Positions 27,201-42,200 of a stretch of DNA of 64,000 nucleotides are shown piece by piece. This stretch comes from Siphonodentalium dalli (lineage: Eukaryota; Mollusca; Scaphopoda; Gadilida; Siphonodentaliidae). The stretch is from the NCBI GenBank assembly GCA_032622095.1, contig CP136061.1:20710991-20774990 (forward strand), given 5' to 3'. Within the stretch, counting starts at the first letter, position 1. Every line of letters begins with the position of its first letter. The translations under genes were made by a program, and so were the position numbers. The notes under the pieces were generated by a model, which saw only the letters and a program-made list of their open reading frames with translations, made no database searches and had not been told where the DNA came from.

Positions 27201-30200
27201 GACATGCCGAGGTGCAGTCTCGATCTTATTGTGCGTGTTATTAACGAACATGCACTGTTAATTTGTTATTTCTAAATATGGCAGCTGAAATTTCCAAATA
27301 TAGGTGGTAAATTCTCCGAATTAATGGGATAAAAGCCACAGTTGAATATTCTCGAGCAATGTCTAACCAGCTAGTGGGAATTATTACATTTTACATATGA
27401 GCAACAGTGGTATTATACTTATCTTCTGAAATATCGGGGATACATGGATATTTAATACCTGGTTCTCGATTTTGAACCCCGAGGCGGAGCCAAGAGGTTT
27501 CAAAAAGAGACATCCAGGTATTAAATCTCCTAGTATCCCACGATGTTGGCCGAGCTAACGATTTTGTCCCACATCAATAGCTACCATGTGGTGTGCTTTT
27601 TATAGGTTTTTATAGATAAATTCACACCAATCAGCACCAATAAGAATAATTCAGTAGCAGACCTATCGATCCTGTTTTAGGTGACGTCAATTAAGCTCAG
27701 CGCGCTAGAACAATGTCACGATTGGTGAAACTGCTAGTTCAAGGGTAATTCATAACCACGATGTTTCACGTACTTTTATACGCCCACTGTCAAGAGTTAT
27801 ACGGGACATGGTGCATGACTTAAACGTGACGTTGTTGTCAGTCAGATTGTTAGTTACAACCGGGTGTGGGGATAAGCGCTGTTTGTAAAATGTTTCCCTA
27901 TGAAATAGCTGTAATTTTAAATGACATACGATGCGCTCTCTTTCGTCAGCACCTTGGCATGGATAATAATTTTCAAACGCTATCTCACTGTAGATACTTC
28001 TGTTTAAAAAAGGGTACACAATTATTGACGCGTGTATTATCAATGAAACTACGCGAAATTCCGCGGAAGACTGAAAATAGTTTATTACTGCGATAAGTTC
28101 TAAAGAAAAACAAATGATCCCGTTTTATTACGTATTCATATTTGTTAATTGGGTTTATGTGTGTAATATTTAACCATTGGGTAGGCACTATTCTCTTAAG
28201 CACATGAAGGAAATTTTCCACCAACATTTTGAGATGCTTAATTTGCCAACGGAACAGCTGATGTTGCTTGCATAAGTTTCGCTACTTCGGCGTCTAAATT
28301 CTTGTTTCGATAAATAAATACTTGTAGTTTTGCAGAATTGCTTACCATAAGCATAACATAAAGAGAACACATATGGTTTCTCGAATAATATATTCCTGAA
28401 ATATCGCCGCTCGTGAAGATTCGCATATTGCAGGTATTATTTGGCAAACCATATATAGGTATTCTCTATGTTCGCATAGTGCTGAATAGAACGCAACATG
28501 TTCGGGCTCTAATTAATAGTCCGGCATAATAGTCGTGTGACAAATGGTTAACTTGTAACTGGATTCAACATTTAGAAATGAGGCAAAACACATAAGGCTT
28601 ATATTGAAAAGAATATGTTTCGTGTGAATACCCAAATATATCATCCAATTATTGATACAAAATATATATTGTCTATCTATCAGCAAGTATTTATGGGCAA
28701 ATTGTGGGAACAGCTATATAATCACATTCATCGTATAAGCAGTCTAACAAAATATAATTACTGTTCGTGGCTCGTTTCTGCGCTTTATGTCTGGGAATAT
28801 ATTGTCAATAGAGACTGGGGGATCGCCTCGGGGGATACGAGTCTCTACCGGGGCATACCACACAGTATCCTCCTCAAAAAGCCGTGTAACTTATGTTATG
28901 GACAGCTATCTGCTCATCGGCGACCTTCGTGGCATCGTATGTGGATGTGGAGGGGAATCACGTTATCGCATAGATCTCACGCGCATAAAATAAGAAAGTC
29001 CGCCCAAATTATTCACGAGTGGGCTAAAACCATGCCTCGTGTTCCCCATTTATCGTTTATTTTACGAATGGAAGAAAATCAAATGCACAAAAACGCAATA
29101 AGAACGCGACTGTACCTCGGTGTGTCATTTTTATGCGAAGTTTTTGATGCGTCCGAACCTGAACCAAATTTGTCCGAACCTGAACGAAAATTGTGTCTGA
29201 ACCTGAACAAAATCATCGCGAATGTCGCAAATCCGAACCTGAACATTTTGAAATTTTCAAAGGTCGTTTTTCGGAGTTAGACAATAAAAATATCGCCGGT
29301 TTTGCATTTCGAGGATGTGTGGTGACCTAATCTACCCACAACAATACATAAATTTGCGGATGCATGAGCCCAAGGCCAGAAAAATACGAAAAAGCGACAT
29401 TTCGCCGCCTCGATAAAATTTCGAAAAATTATGACGAATTGACACGCCAAATACAACAATTCACATGCCTGTTATGCAAAAGGCGTGTTACGTATGTGTT
29501 GGGCATACAAATTCCTACATAACTGTTTCAAGGTGTATCACCGAAAGATGTCGTTGATTGCTGCTTGGAGACAATATATACACTTACCGTTTATCTGATT
29601 TAGTTGGCGCCGCCATCTTGGAATGTCCGAACCTAAACGGGTATCCGACAGTGAGTGAGTCAGGCGCCAATTTTCAAGTGTGTAGATCTGGGCAATATAC
29701 ATATATTATGTATCTTATATTATAGTGTATTTATCAAAATATGAACAATAATAATGAAATAATTGCTCCATGGGGCCAATTTATACAGTGATAAGGATGT
29801 GGCCCTACTCAATTTCGCAAACATTATCGACCGGTGGAGTTATCCATTTCAAGTTGCCAAAATCTTTTTCATTCTTAACAATTAATAAGGTGTTACATGT
29901 AGTTTAATTAATTTGATCATATTTTCCTAGATCAATTATTAATAGTGGCCTTAAATTCAGTTTGATAAACATTTTGATGTTGTTGTCATCCTGAAACGTG
30001 ACATCACTTAGTCTTTGTATGGTGAATTCTAAGAATTATATATCTTAATCTTCGATTACTAAGTGAATTTAAAGCAATTACCAATTAAGTTTTTGTTTGT
30101 CTTACTAAGGGTTGAGCCAGCTAGAGCATGTAAATCAATAAGAGGTGCTCACTGGAGTGTGTAGCAGACTGGGGGTATATTAAACTATAAATAAATAATA

Positions 30201-33200
30201 AGAGGTGCTCACTGGGGTGTGTAGCAGACTGGGGGTATATTAAACTATAAATAAATAATAACGAGCCAGAAATGAAACATCAATCATAACAAATCAATTG
30301 ATTAATTCTGTGTGATCAATCCTGACTTCTGAACCAAGTCTCATGAATAAAATACAGCAGTTACTGTAAAACATATGCTGGTATTCCTCTAGAAATGTTA
30401 AATATGAATAATTTAATTGTATAACCAGGAGACTAGACAAGATTCAATTAGCAGAATAACAGATGGTTTACAGCATAGTGGAACATTAGCGTGTTTTAAT
30501 CAAGGACTATCATTTGTTTTTGTGTTGGAATAATATAGTCCAGTGATCACAGCAGTAGTTTATATAGCTTCATCATAATCAGAGACATGGAGTACGGTCA
30601 TATAGCTTGATCATAATCGGAGAATTGGGAGTAGTCACTTCAATTTTATAATTTTAACAGAGATATAGTGACATATTCTGATTGGGGATTTTCATACTGA
30701 CATAGGATATTATTATTAAAATTTCTGGGAGTATCCAAAGGTAGGTATAAATTGATTTACAGCATGCCATTCAGTTCGTCTGGAGGTTACCTAAAATGAA
30801 AATTCCATTAACGAAAAACAGGTTGTGCTGACAAAAAAAAGTTGCCTAGAAGTTTCGTGAAGCACTCGCGGTCACTGATTAATTAGCTGAATCATTTCTC
30901 AGTCAAGTGCACCAAAACACGATATTCAAAGAAAAAACATTGCTCATTATTAGTGGATAATAGCAGTGGAAGACTACAGTAATGCCCTAATTAATCGACT
31001 CCTTAACCACAGTAGAATTATGGGTAACTTTTCAGGATTTAGTCGGAAATATTGCTTGTTGCCATTCATCGGAAAGCTCTCGGAGCATTACTGTAGAATG
31101 ATTTAACCCATTCATGATGGCGCACCCTTACATGCTATAATGCTACAACATGCTGAAGTAATTTAAGAACATTGGGAGCTTGAATAATGCTGAACTTGAA
31201 TATGGAAAAAAGTTGTATTTTAAATCAAACTCATACCATATCATAACGAAGTACAGCTAGGTTACCTAATCATCAAACAGGGGAACGAAATAGGTTACGT
31301 AAAATTTTGAATGTGCAGGTTTGTACAGTACAGTATGAGCATTTACCTGATATATATTTATGGCACATTTCTGATTTTTTATCCTCAAATTTAAAGAGAC
31401 TGAAGGACCTCAAAGTGGGTTCATGTGTATAACTTAAACTTTATAAAAATATGTAAAACAACTACCATCAACAATTACATGTAAAATAAATTGTAACACG
31501 ACTTTGCCCAAACTGCATACAAGGCCCATCCTGATTGGTCAGTAGTCTGTATTCCCATGGATACATGAACATCGTTTTGTGATACAATTCTAGATATTCT
31601 AAATTATACCAAAAAAAATGTGATACAATCAGTGCAATGCTGCCAACGCCTCAAACCTTCAGAACGCTCATAATTCAAACCACACGTGAATTGGTTAATA
31701 TCATGCTATAGACTCATGAAAGGGACATATAATGGCTACGTACTAATACTGAATTTTATTTAAGATAGAAAAAATCTGCAAAATATTGTCAGAGAGGCAA
31801 TGAAAAGGGTTCGCCGTTCAACAGTGATGTCATGTTTGCAGCATCCTACAATCAGTTTCTTTGTGGTCAAATTCTACTATTTATGCTGATGTGCATGCAG
31901 TGTATTTATTTCTTAATTGATTTCGTTCTTATTTTCATTATTATTAACTCTCCAATAGCAAAATTTTGCATATGGAAAACATTGTTATGTAAATAATATA
32001 ATTGTCCATTTGCTTAAAATATAATTACATGTATCAATTGTATAACACATATCAACAGGTTGACAAACATATTTCGAATTGGATATCTGCTTTCAAATAT
32101 CAATCTCAGTACTACTTTTAGGGGTCGAAATTTTTCAGTTGATAGGGTGGACAACTCAAAAAAATATGTCAGTCCACAGCTCTTTGACTTAATGAAGTTT
32201 ATCTCACAGTAATCTACAAATTCAAATTCGTGAAATCACTTAACAAAATGTGTATAAAGCTTGTGTTTATCATCATGATCTAATTTGTGAAATCATTAAC
32301 AGCAAAATGTGCATAAATCACGGTGTTTTCTCATAATGATCTAAGCGTGATACACCCCTTAACATGCCTCAAATAATGGTGTCTGACATTTTCAGAAAAT
32401 CCCCGGAGGGTGAACTTATAGTGATGCTACCCTGCACCTCATTCTGCTTATGGCTCATCTTCTTTGGAAAGTATCTTTATTATCAAACTAACTAATTTTT
32501 TAGCTTAATCTTTAGAAAGTTTCTTTTTCTTCTATAGTTTAGTTTCTCTATATCCCCAAATTGGCAGACGACACAATGCATAATCATGGTGCCCAATGGG
32601 TGTACATCACCATCTTCACAATAGATCTGGGAACTTAAATCTGAATTCTAGATCTCCCATAGCAGATAAAGCCATGCAGAATGAGGTTCCCATAGGGGGA
32701 ATTTGGTGACTCTAGCACACTGTGCGGGGTAGCATAACTAAATTCACCCACTGGGGACCTAATTCTGCAAATGTCCAGCAACATATTTCCAGGCCTAACC
32801 CTTAATGAACATAGGCACCAGGTTGCAAAAATTTAACCCTTTCTATACTAAATGTACTCATTGACGAGTAGTTCCTTAAGAAATGATAAGATAAATAGTA
32901 ACTTATTATCTAAACATTTCCCACAAAAGAATATGAATCCTGGAGTTGTATTAGCTTTTTGTCTGTCTGTTGTCTGCTCTGAACATCCCTCTAGATGAAT
33001 AATAGACCAATCCAATGTATACTTATATAACTGAATAGGAGAATCCATTTAGTAAAGAAAGGGTTAAAGTGCACAGCTTTGAAACTGAGAAAAAATAATA
33101 TAAAGCGAAATAATACACGAGTGAGGCCCAACGAAAATAAACATTCTGTTTCTCAGACACCTGCCTCCCCTGCCAATATTTCCACTGCACAATTATGAAC

Positions 33201-36200
33201 TGCTTGTGAATTACGGCATTACCCTATCCAAGCAGAGACAGTCAGGCATAGATCTGTGCACTGAAAATTATTGGTTGCTTTTTGTTTTTTCACATATTTA
33301 TAAATCGCCAATGGTTTGTAATTTTATGAAAATTTAGTCAGCTCACTATTTTTCTTAACCATTCCATGGCTGGAGTTTAATGAAATTTTATGAAAACCCT
33401 GTGCCAATGCATTCTATTATATATGCGAGTCTCCCATAGGGGGTCTCGCATATATCATTTTGACCTAACAATATTTACCTTGGCCTTGTAAGCCAGTGCA
33501 TAGTCTTATATATGTGAGGCTCCCTATGGGAGACTTACATATCTAAGAGAATGCCTGGCACAGGATCTTTAATGCTGCACCAGCGCAGCTCCCATCATGA
33601 AAGGGTTAACCCAGGGAATAATCAAGCAATAATTTCTATCAGTATTTCTAGTTATACCAATGGAATTGTCCTCCATTGTAAGTTAAATAAAACATAATTA
33701 TTACTTGGAAGATTAGAGATATCAAGAATTTTTTTTATTTTATATTTTTAATTCAATAACTGTATTAAAAAATTTCAAACCATGACAACAGGAACCATGA
33801 CACAGTTTAAGGTTTAAAATTGGAAGGTCACTTCTCCCTATTTTGTTATTAGGGAGAAGTGGACTGTTTTTAGGGAGAAGTAACTATGAGTGAATTTCAA
33901 TTTACACCCCAACATCACTCTTCTATGATCCAATAAATATTATGCAACACAAGAGACCATTTATAAAACCATTGAGTAAGAACACCATTTTAATCAGTAA
34001 ATATACTTTAAATATGCTGTTGGGACATACTCGTACTGGTATATGAGAGAGGTCACTTCTCCCTGGGAAAAAATGGCACTTTTTAGGGAAAATATGTCTC
34101 CCAAGTCGCCCTCTAGGCTGGTCCCTGACGACAATACAGAAATCGCATAACTTATAAAAACATAAACCTGCCTGTTTGTTGCTTTGAATATAAAATTGTC
34201 TGAGAAACATAACACTTATTTTTTATGGTAAAGCATCTCTCTCGGCACACATCTACTCTATCTCACCCCCATTCTCTGCCTTCCATTTGATTTCCTCCTC
34301 TAAGTATAACATACAAGTTATCAGTACAGGTTTATATAAAGTTAGCTCACAGTGAAGTAGGCTTACAGTGCTCTAGTATGAGAGAAAGAGTGCCATGTGA
34401 TAGAAAGATAAGATAAGATATTAATATAAATTCTCATGTGATCCTATTGACTAAGTCTTCTCGGTCCACAAAAGCTAGGGATATCGGTTGGATTGATGCT
34501 GTTTTGGAATGAGGCCTGTCCCGTTATTATTCTATAACAGACTTTCATTGAAAAGATTGACATACTACATTTATATGTGGAGCCCGGGCATTCGCGTGAC
34601 CACCTGAATGTGATTAACCATCTGACATGTCCGTGATTAATCTGTCTTCAAAATGAAATATCATTTACCATGACAGAAAAAGGTTGTTCAATATATTGTT
34701 TACATACATTTTCTGATAGCGCAGCATATCAAAATTCTCTGGAAAACAAGGATGTATTTACTGATAAATCTCGTTGCTTTGACATTCAACAGACCTCTGA
34801 TATACGCATGTTTGATATCATCATGCTTGTGAAGGCTGCGCTCTATGTTCTTATACACAAAGGGTCCATTTGACCTCATCCGAAGACATATAAGCAAGAT
34901 AACTCCGGCCCATGGTTCTGGGAGTAAAGTCTGTTATAGAAGATTAATGAGACAGGACTCAGTTCAAAACAGCATCAACCCAATTGATATCCCGAGCCTT
35001 GTGACATTGCTACTCCCTACACTGTGTACACAGTGGGGGTGGCATCTGGGGGTCAGTACAAGTTGTTGTGATAGTCAGCAAGGAATCATTTGTGTGATCA
35101 AGACAGTACGTGAACAGTATATTAAACCATGCTCCAAAATTTGTAAAAGGATTCTTCATTCTCAGAGAAAAACTACTTTTATAATTTATCGCACATTCCA
35201 CACGTCCCTGTTTATGCTGGGCTTGGAAATTCCCCATCTGCTTGAAAACCTGGGAATTCCCCATAGACGTGACCACAAACTTTATAAATGATCCCATAAG
35301 ACATGTTTGACCAATCTGAGGTTGAATTGAAAACACGAAGTCAGCTTGCGAACTCAACACATTTCATTTCATTTGCTTGCTATAGATTTCATCACGACGA
35401 CACACATATGTGACCCGCCATATCAAATCCAGTCATAAGTCGGGATTTTTTTACCCTGTGCCAATGCATTCTCTTATATATGCGAGTCGACCATAGGTCG
35501 CCTCGCATATATAAGAGACTGCATTATGGCCTAACAATTTTTTATCATTTTTTTTAAATAAATGTTTCTTACAATTTTTAGGACATAAAATAAAAAACAT
35601 CCATTACCCTGCAGGGAGCCCCACACATATATAGAAGCATATAGACGAGTGTCGTCTGCTCATGTTTGTCTGGGGCTCTGTATGGGTGAAATTATAAAAT
35701 TGTTAAAGAATACAAGAAAAAATTATTAAAATTGTAAAAAATTGTTAGGCCAATGCATTCTCTTATATATGCGAGGCGACCTATGGTCGACTCGCATATA
35801 TAAGAGAATGCATTGGCACAGGGTAAAAAAATCCCGACTTACGACTGGATTTGATATGGCGGGTCACTAATTGCGGAATATCTTATTATATGGATGTATA
35901 TTTGGCAAAACTTAAATAGTGTTCCTGGAACTACAAAATGGTTGACTCATAGAAGATTGAAAGTCCAAAGGAGAGAAAGCATGTATACCGCAATTTGAAT
36001 TAAACTTTGGACATTAAATCCTTGAACAGAATTCTTGACTTATAGAAGATTGAATGTCCTAGTAAGCCGACCTAATTTGACTGAAGCTTTGGTCCTTTGA
36101 AAGTCAAATGTTAGTAAGAAAAAAACCTGTGTGATTGCCATCTTGTAAATAGTGAATATCTCTGGTTAATATAAAGATTAGCTTGAGATGGAAAAAGTCT

Positions 36201-39200
36201 ATTTTTTCAAATATGAATAAAAATTCCAGAGTTGATTTCCAGAAGACTGTACCTTCCTCACTATCAGGGTCAACATCCCCATCTGGGGATTCCCCTTCAG
36301 CATCAAATTCGTTTTCTGCCTCAGCCGAAGCTAAAGCCAATGCTAAACAAACAGGAACGACATTGATCACATTTAGACTAATATATGTAGTAATAATTCA
36401 CAATTACGCTAATAAATCACATTTATGCTAAATAAATAAAATACTGTGTTCTCCAGCAACTTCCCCATCACCCCACAGCCTGGCACAGGGCATGAAATGT
36501 TCGGAAATTATTACCAATTACCACAGCTAGGGAACAGGTAGAACTATTTCTTACCTGTCACCTTAAAATTTTGCCTGTACATACCGTTATATGTAGGATC
36601 ATACATGTCTATGAGTAGTGGACAAATTTAATGATTTCATATGAATATCAATAATTTTATCACATTTATCATTGCTAGTACAACCAGTATAATTATTGTA
36701 AATTTTGAAATTTTTAGATTATCCACTAAAACTGAGAAATTAATTATCTCACCCAATTAACTCTTTCTCATTTAGAATTTAGGGATATTGGTGGGCAACA
36801 GACTAGATATGGTAAATTCCAGCAAATCAATCAGGAAATGTCAAACTCAGACTAAGAAATGTCTCAAATGTCAAGTGTACATTTCTATTTTCCGAGTTCA
36901 AAACTCTCTAATTTATCCAGAGTTAAAACTTTAGATAAGTTTATGTAGAGGATGTAATGTATAAACAGCAAAGGAGGATATATTGCATGGAAGATGGTAG
37001 GATTTTATTCCATATTAATAATTATCCATACACCCAGTCGCATCCGCTAATTTCTAGAATTCTTAGAAAAAATAAAAATACAAAGCTCCTTCCCCCATTT
37101 ATCCATATATAACAGCCTGAGAACACAGGCATTTGTTTTAATTGTCTGAGATACACAACATCAATAGATATATTTATACAAACAGCATTTATAGACAAAT
37201 AACAAGTATGCACACCAATTAAATGGCTAGTTAAACACTACTTGGTATAAAATAATATGTATTCAATGGCCGGGATTCCATTGAATACATGTGTCTCACG
37301 TCAATGGGTGTGGAATAATTTTTTTTATAATATACCACTTGCAGTATAAAAACATTTACAAGACATAAAAGAATTCTAACTTAACATCATTTTCTACTTT
37401 TTTTCTGTTGAAAAATATATGAAAACGAAAAAATGGTATATAAGTTATACCAATATAAAATACCAAAGAATATTAATAAAATATTAATAAATAAATTTTT
37501 GGTGTCCCTGTAAAACATCGAAACTATATGAAATAAATGCATAGGAAATTCAATATCAAACAAAATAGCATCTTTCTAGTGGCACGTCTTGTTCCAAATA
37601 TGTTACTTCATACACTAGTAAAATATAAATTAAAAGTAAACTAAGTTTTGTAAAAATTAGCCTGGAATGCTGAATGCATCTCTAATTATTAAAATATAGT
37701 TTAATGATAATTTACCACCTCCCTAGCCACACAGCTGAGCCACATGTTAATTATTATATAGATAGTTTGATGATAATTTACCTCCTTCCATAACCACATG
37801 TTAATTATTATATAGATAGTTTAATGATAATTTACCTCCTTCCATAACCACATGTTAATTATTATATAGATAGTTTAATGATAATTTACCTCCTTCCATA
37901 ACCACATGTTAATTATTATATAGATAGTTTGATGATAATTTACCTCCTTCCATAACCACATGTTAATTATTATATAGATAGTTTAATGATAATTTACCTC
38001 CTTCCATAACCACATGTTAATTATTATATAGATAGTTTAATGATAATTTACCTCCTTCCATAACCACATGTTAATTATTATATAGATAGTTTAATGATAA
38101 TTTACCTCCTTCCATAACCACATGTTAATTATTATATAGATAGTTTGATGATAATTAACTCCTTCCATAACCACATGTTAATTATTATATAGATAGTATG
38201 ATGATAATTAACTCCTTCCCTAGCCACATGTTAATTATTATATAGATAGTTTAATGATAATTAACTCCTTCCCTAGCCACATGTTAATTATTATAAAGAC
38301 AGTATGATGATAATTAACTCCTTCCCTAGCCACATGTTAATTATTATAAAGACAGTATGATGATAATTAACTCCTTCCCTAGCCACATGTTAATTATTAT
38401 ATAGATAGTTTAATGATAATTAACTCCTTCCCTAGCCACATGTTAATTATTATAAAGACAGTATGATGATAATTAACTCCTTCCCTAGCCACATGTTAAT
38501 TATTATAAAGACAGTATGATGATAATTAACTCCTTCCCTAGCCACATGTTAATTATTATAAAGACAGTATGATGATAATTAACTCCTTCCCTAGCCACAT
38601 GTTAATTATTATATAGATAGTTTAATGATAATTTACCTCCTTCCCTAGCCACATGTTAATTATTATATAGATAGTTTAATGATAATTAACTCCTTCCCTA
38701 GCCACATGTTAATTATTATAAAGAGAGTATGATGATAATTAACTCCTTCCCTAGCCACATGTTAATTATTATATAGATAGTTTAATGATAATTAACTCCT
38801 TCCCTAGCCACATGTTAATTATTATATAGATAGTTTGATGATAATTAACTCCTTCCCTAGCCACATGTTAATTATTATATAGATAGTTTAATGATAATTA
38901 ACTCCTTCCCTAGCCACATGTTAATTATTATATAGATAGTTTGATGATAATTTACCTCCTTCCCTAGCCACATGTTAATTATTATAAAGATAGTATGATG
39001 ATAATTTACCTCCTTCCCTAGCCACATGTTAATTATAAAGATAGTTTAATGATTATTTACCTCCTTCCCTAGCCACATGTTAATTATTATATAGATAGTT
39101 TGATGATAATTGACCTCCTTCCCTAGCCACATGTTAATTATTATATAGATAGTTTGATGATAATTGACCTCCTTCCATAACCTTAGGTTAATTATTACAA

Positions 39201-42200
39201 AGAGAGTATGATGATAATTAACTCCTTCCCTAGCCACATGTTAATTATTATATAGATAGTTTAATGATAATTACCTCCTTCCCTAGCCACATGTTAATTA
39301 TTATAAAGACAGTATGATGATAATTAACTCCTTCCATAGCCACATGTTAATTATTACAAAGAGAGTATGATGATAATTAACTCCTTCCCTAGCCACATGT
39401 TAATTATTATATAGATAGTATGATGATAATTAACTCCTTCCCTAGCCACATGTTAATTATTATATAGATAGTTTGATGATAATTAACTCCTTCCCTAGCC
39501 ACATGTTAATTATTATAAAGAGAGTATGATGATAATTAACTCCTTCCCTAGCCACATGTTAATTATTATATAGATAGTTTAATGATAATTTACCTCCTTC
39601 CCTAGCCACATGTTAATTATTATATAGATAGTTTGATGATAATTAACTCCTTCCCTAGCCACATGTTAATTATTATAAAGAGAGTATGATGATAATTAAC
39701 TCCTTCCCTAGCCACATGTTAATTATTATATAGATAGTTTGATGATAATTTACCTCCTTCCCTAGCCACATGTTAATTATTATATAGATAGTTTGATGAT
39801 AATTAACTCCTTCCCTAGCCACATGTTAATTATTATAAAGAGAGTATGATGATAATTAACTCCTTCCCTAGCCACATGTTAATTATTATATAGATAGTTT
39901 AATGATAATTTACCTCCTTCCCTAGCCACATGTTAATTATTATATAGATAGTTTAATGATAATTTACCTCCTTCCCTAGCCACATGTTAATTATTACAAA
40001 GAGAGTATGATGATAATTAACTCCTTCCCTAGCCACATGTTAATTATTATAAAGACAGTATGATGATAATTAACTCCTTCCCTAGCCACATGTTAATTAT
40101 TATAAAGATAGTATGATGATAATTTACCTCCTTCCCTAGCCACATGTTAATTATAAAGATAGTTTAATGATTATTTACCTCCTTCCCTAGCCACATGTTA
40201 ATTATTATATAGATAGTTTGATGATAATTGACCTCCTTCCCTAGCCACATGTTAATTATTATATAGATAGTTTGATGATAATTGACCTCCTTCCATAACC
40301 ACATGTTAATTATTACAAAGAGAGTATGATGATAATTAACTCCTTCCCTAGCCACATGTTAATTATTATATAGATAGTTTAATGATAATTGACCTCCTTC
40401 CCTAGCCACATGTTAATTATTATATAGATAGTTTGATGATAATTGACCTCCTTCCATAACCTTAGGTTAATTATTACAAAGAGAGTATGATGATAATTAA
40501 CTCCTTCCCTAGCCACATGTTAATTATTATATAGATAGTTTAATGATAATTAACTCCTTCCCTAGCCACATGTTAATTATAAAGAGAGTATGATGATAAT
40601 TAACTCCTTCCCTAGCCACATGTTAATTATTATATAGATAGTTTAATGATAATTAACTCCTTCCCTAGCCACATGTTAATTATAAAGAGAGTATGATGAT
40701 AATTAACTCCTTCCCTAGCCACATGTTAATTATTATATAGATAGTTTAATGATAATTTACCTCCTTCCCTAGCCACATGTTAATTATTATATAGATAGTT
40801 TAATGATAATTTACCTCCTTCCCTAGCCACATGTTAATTATTATATAGATAGTATGATGATAATTAACTCCTTCCCTAGCCACATGTTAATTATTACAAA
40901 GAGAGTATGATGATAATTAACTCCTTCCCTAGCCACATGTTAATTATTATATAGATAGTTTAATGATAATTAACTCCTTCCCTAGCCACATGTTAATTAT
41001 TACAAAGAGAGTATGATGATAATTAACTCCTTCCCTAGCCACATGTTAATTATTATATAGATAGTTTAATGATAATTAACTCCTTCCCTAGCCACATGTT
41101 AATTATTATATAGATAGTTTAATGATAATTAACTCCTTCCCTAGCCACATGTTAATTATTACAAAGAGAGTATGATGATAATTAACTCCTTCCCTAGCCA
41201 CATGTTAATTATTATATAGATAGTTTAATGATAATTAACTCCTTCCCTAGCCACATGTTAATTATTATAAAGATAGTTTAATGATAATTTACCTCCTTCC
41301 CTAGCCACATGTTAATTATTATATAGATAGTTTAATGATAATTTACCTCCTTCCCTAGCCACATGTTAATTATTACAAAGAGAGTATGATGATAATTAAC
41401 TCCTTCCCTAGCCACATGTTAATTATTATATAGATAGTTTAATGATAATTAACTCCTTCCCTAGCCACATGTTAATTATTATAAAGAGAGTATGATGATA
41501 ATTAACTCCTTCCCTAGCCACATGTTAATTATTACAAAGAGAGTATGATGATAATTAACTCCTTCCCTAGCCACATGTTAATTATTATATAGATAGTTTA
41601 ATGATAATTAACTCCTTCCCTAGCCACATGTTAATTATTATAAAGAGAGTATGATGATAATTAACTCCTTCCCTAGCCACATGTTAATTATTATATAGAT
41701 AGTTTAATGATAATTACCTCCTTCCCTAGCCACATGTTAATTATTATAAAGACAGTATGATGATAATTTACCTCCTTCCCTAGCCACATGTTAATTATTA
41801 TATAGATAGTTTGATGATAATTAACTCCTTCCCTAGCCACATGTTAATTATTACAAAGAGAGTATGATGATAATTAACTCCTTCCCTAGCCACATGTTAA
41901 TTATTATATAGATAGTTTAATGATAATTAACTCCTTCCCTAGCCACATGTTAATTATTATAAAGAGAGTATGATGATAATTAACTCCTTCCCTAGCCACA
42001 TGTTAATTATTATATAGATAGTTTAATGATAATTAACTCCTTCCCTAGCCACATGTTAATTATTATATAGATAGTTTAATGATAATTAACTCCTTCCCTA
42101 GCCACATGTTAATTATTACAAAGAGAGTATGATGATAATTAACTCCTTCCCTAGCCACATGTTAATTATTATATAGATAGTTTAATGATAATTAACTCCT

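Larger units (their letters stand above)
29659..32366. other. AK9 intron between exons 12 and 13, mostly unique
   Basis: Apart from the 60-bp duplication (30,138) and mariner-like MITE (30,977), I see only AT-rich sequence. Confidence 0.45.

Noticed and set aside
28615-29280. 221-residue open frame in the 3.0-kb inverted-terminus element
   Set aside because: Its C-terminal third is the inverted terminal arm, no domain is recognisable, and another frame is equally open over the middle; likely chance.
33172-33195. 24-bp phase 1-1 open piece between AG and GT (VEILAGEA)
   Set aside because: Too short, not acidic like its neighbours, weak sites; one in three such pieces fits phase by chance.
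34845-35360. Opposed 148- and 116-residue open frames
   Set aside because: Overlapping frames on both strands, no motif, no splice context; treated as chance in an AK9 intron.
39046-40355. Minus-strand frames starting MAREGVNYHH
   Set aside because: They are translations of the minisatellite; the MAREG resemblance to exon 11 reflects the splice-site origin of the unit, not a gene.
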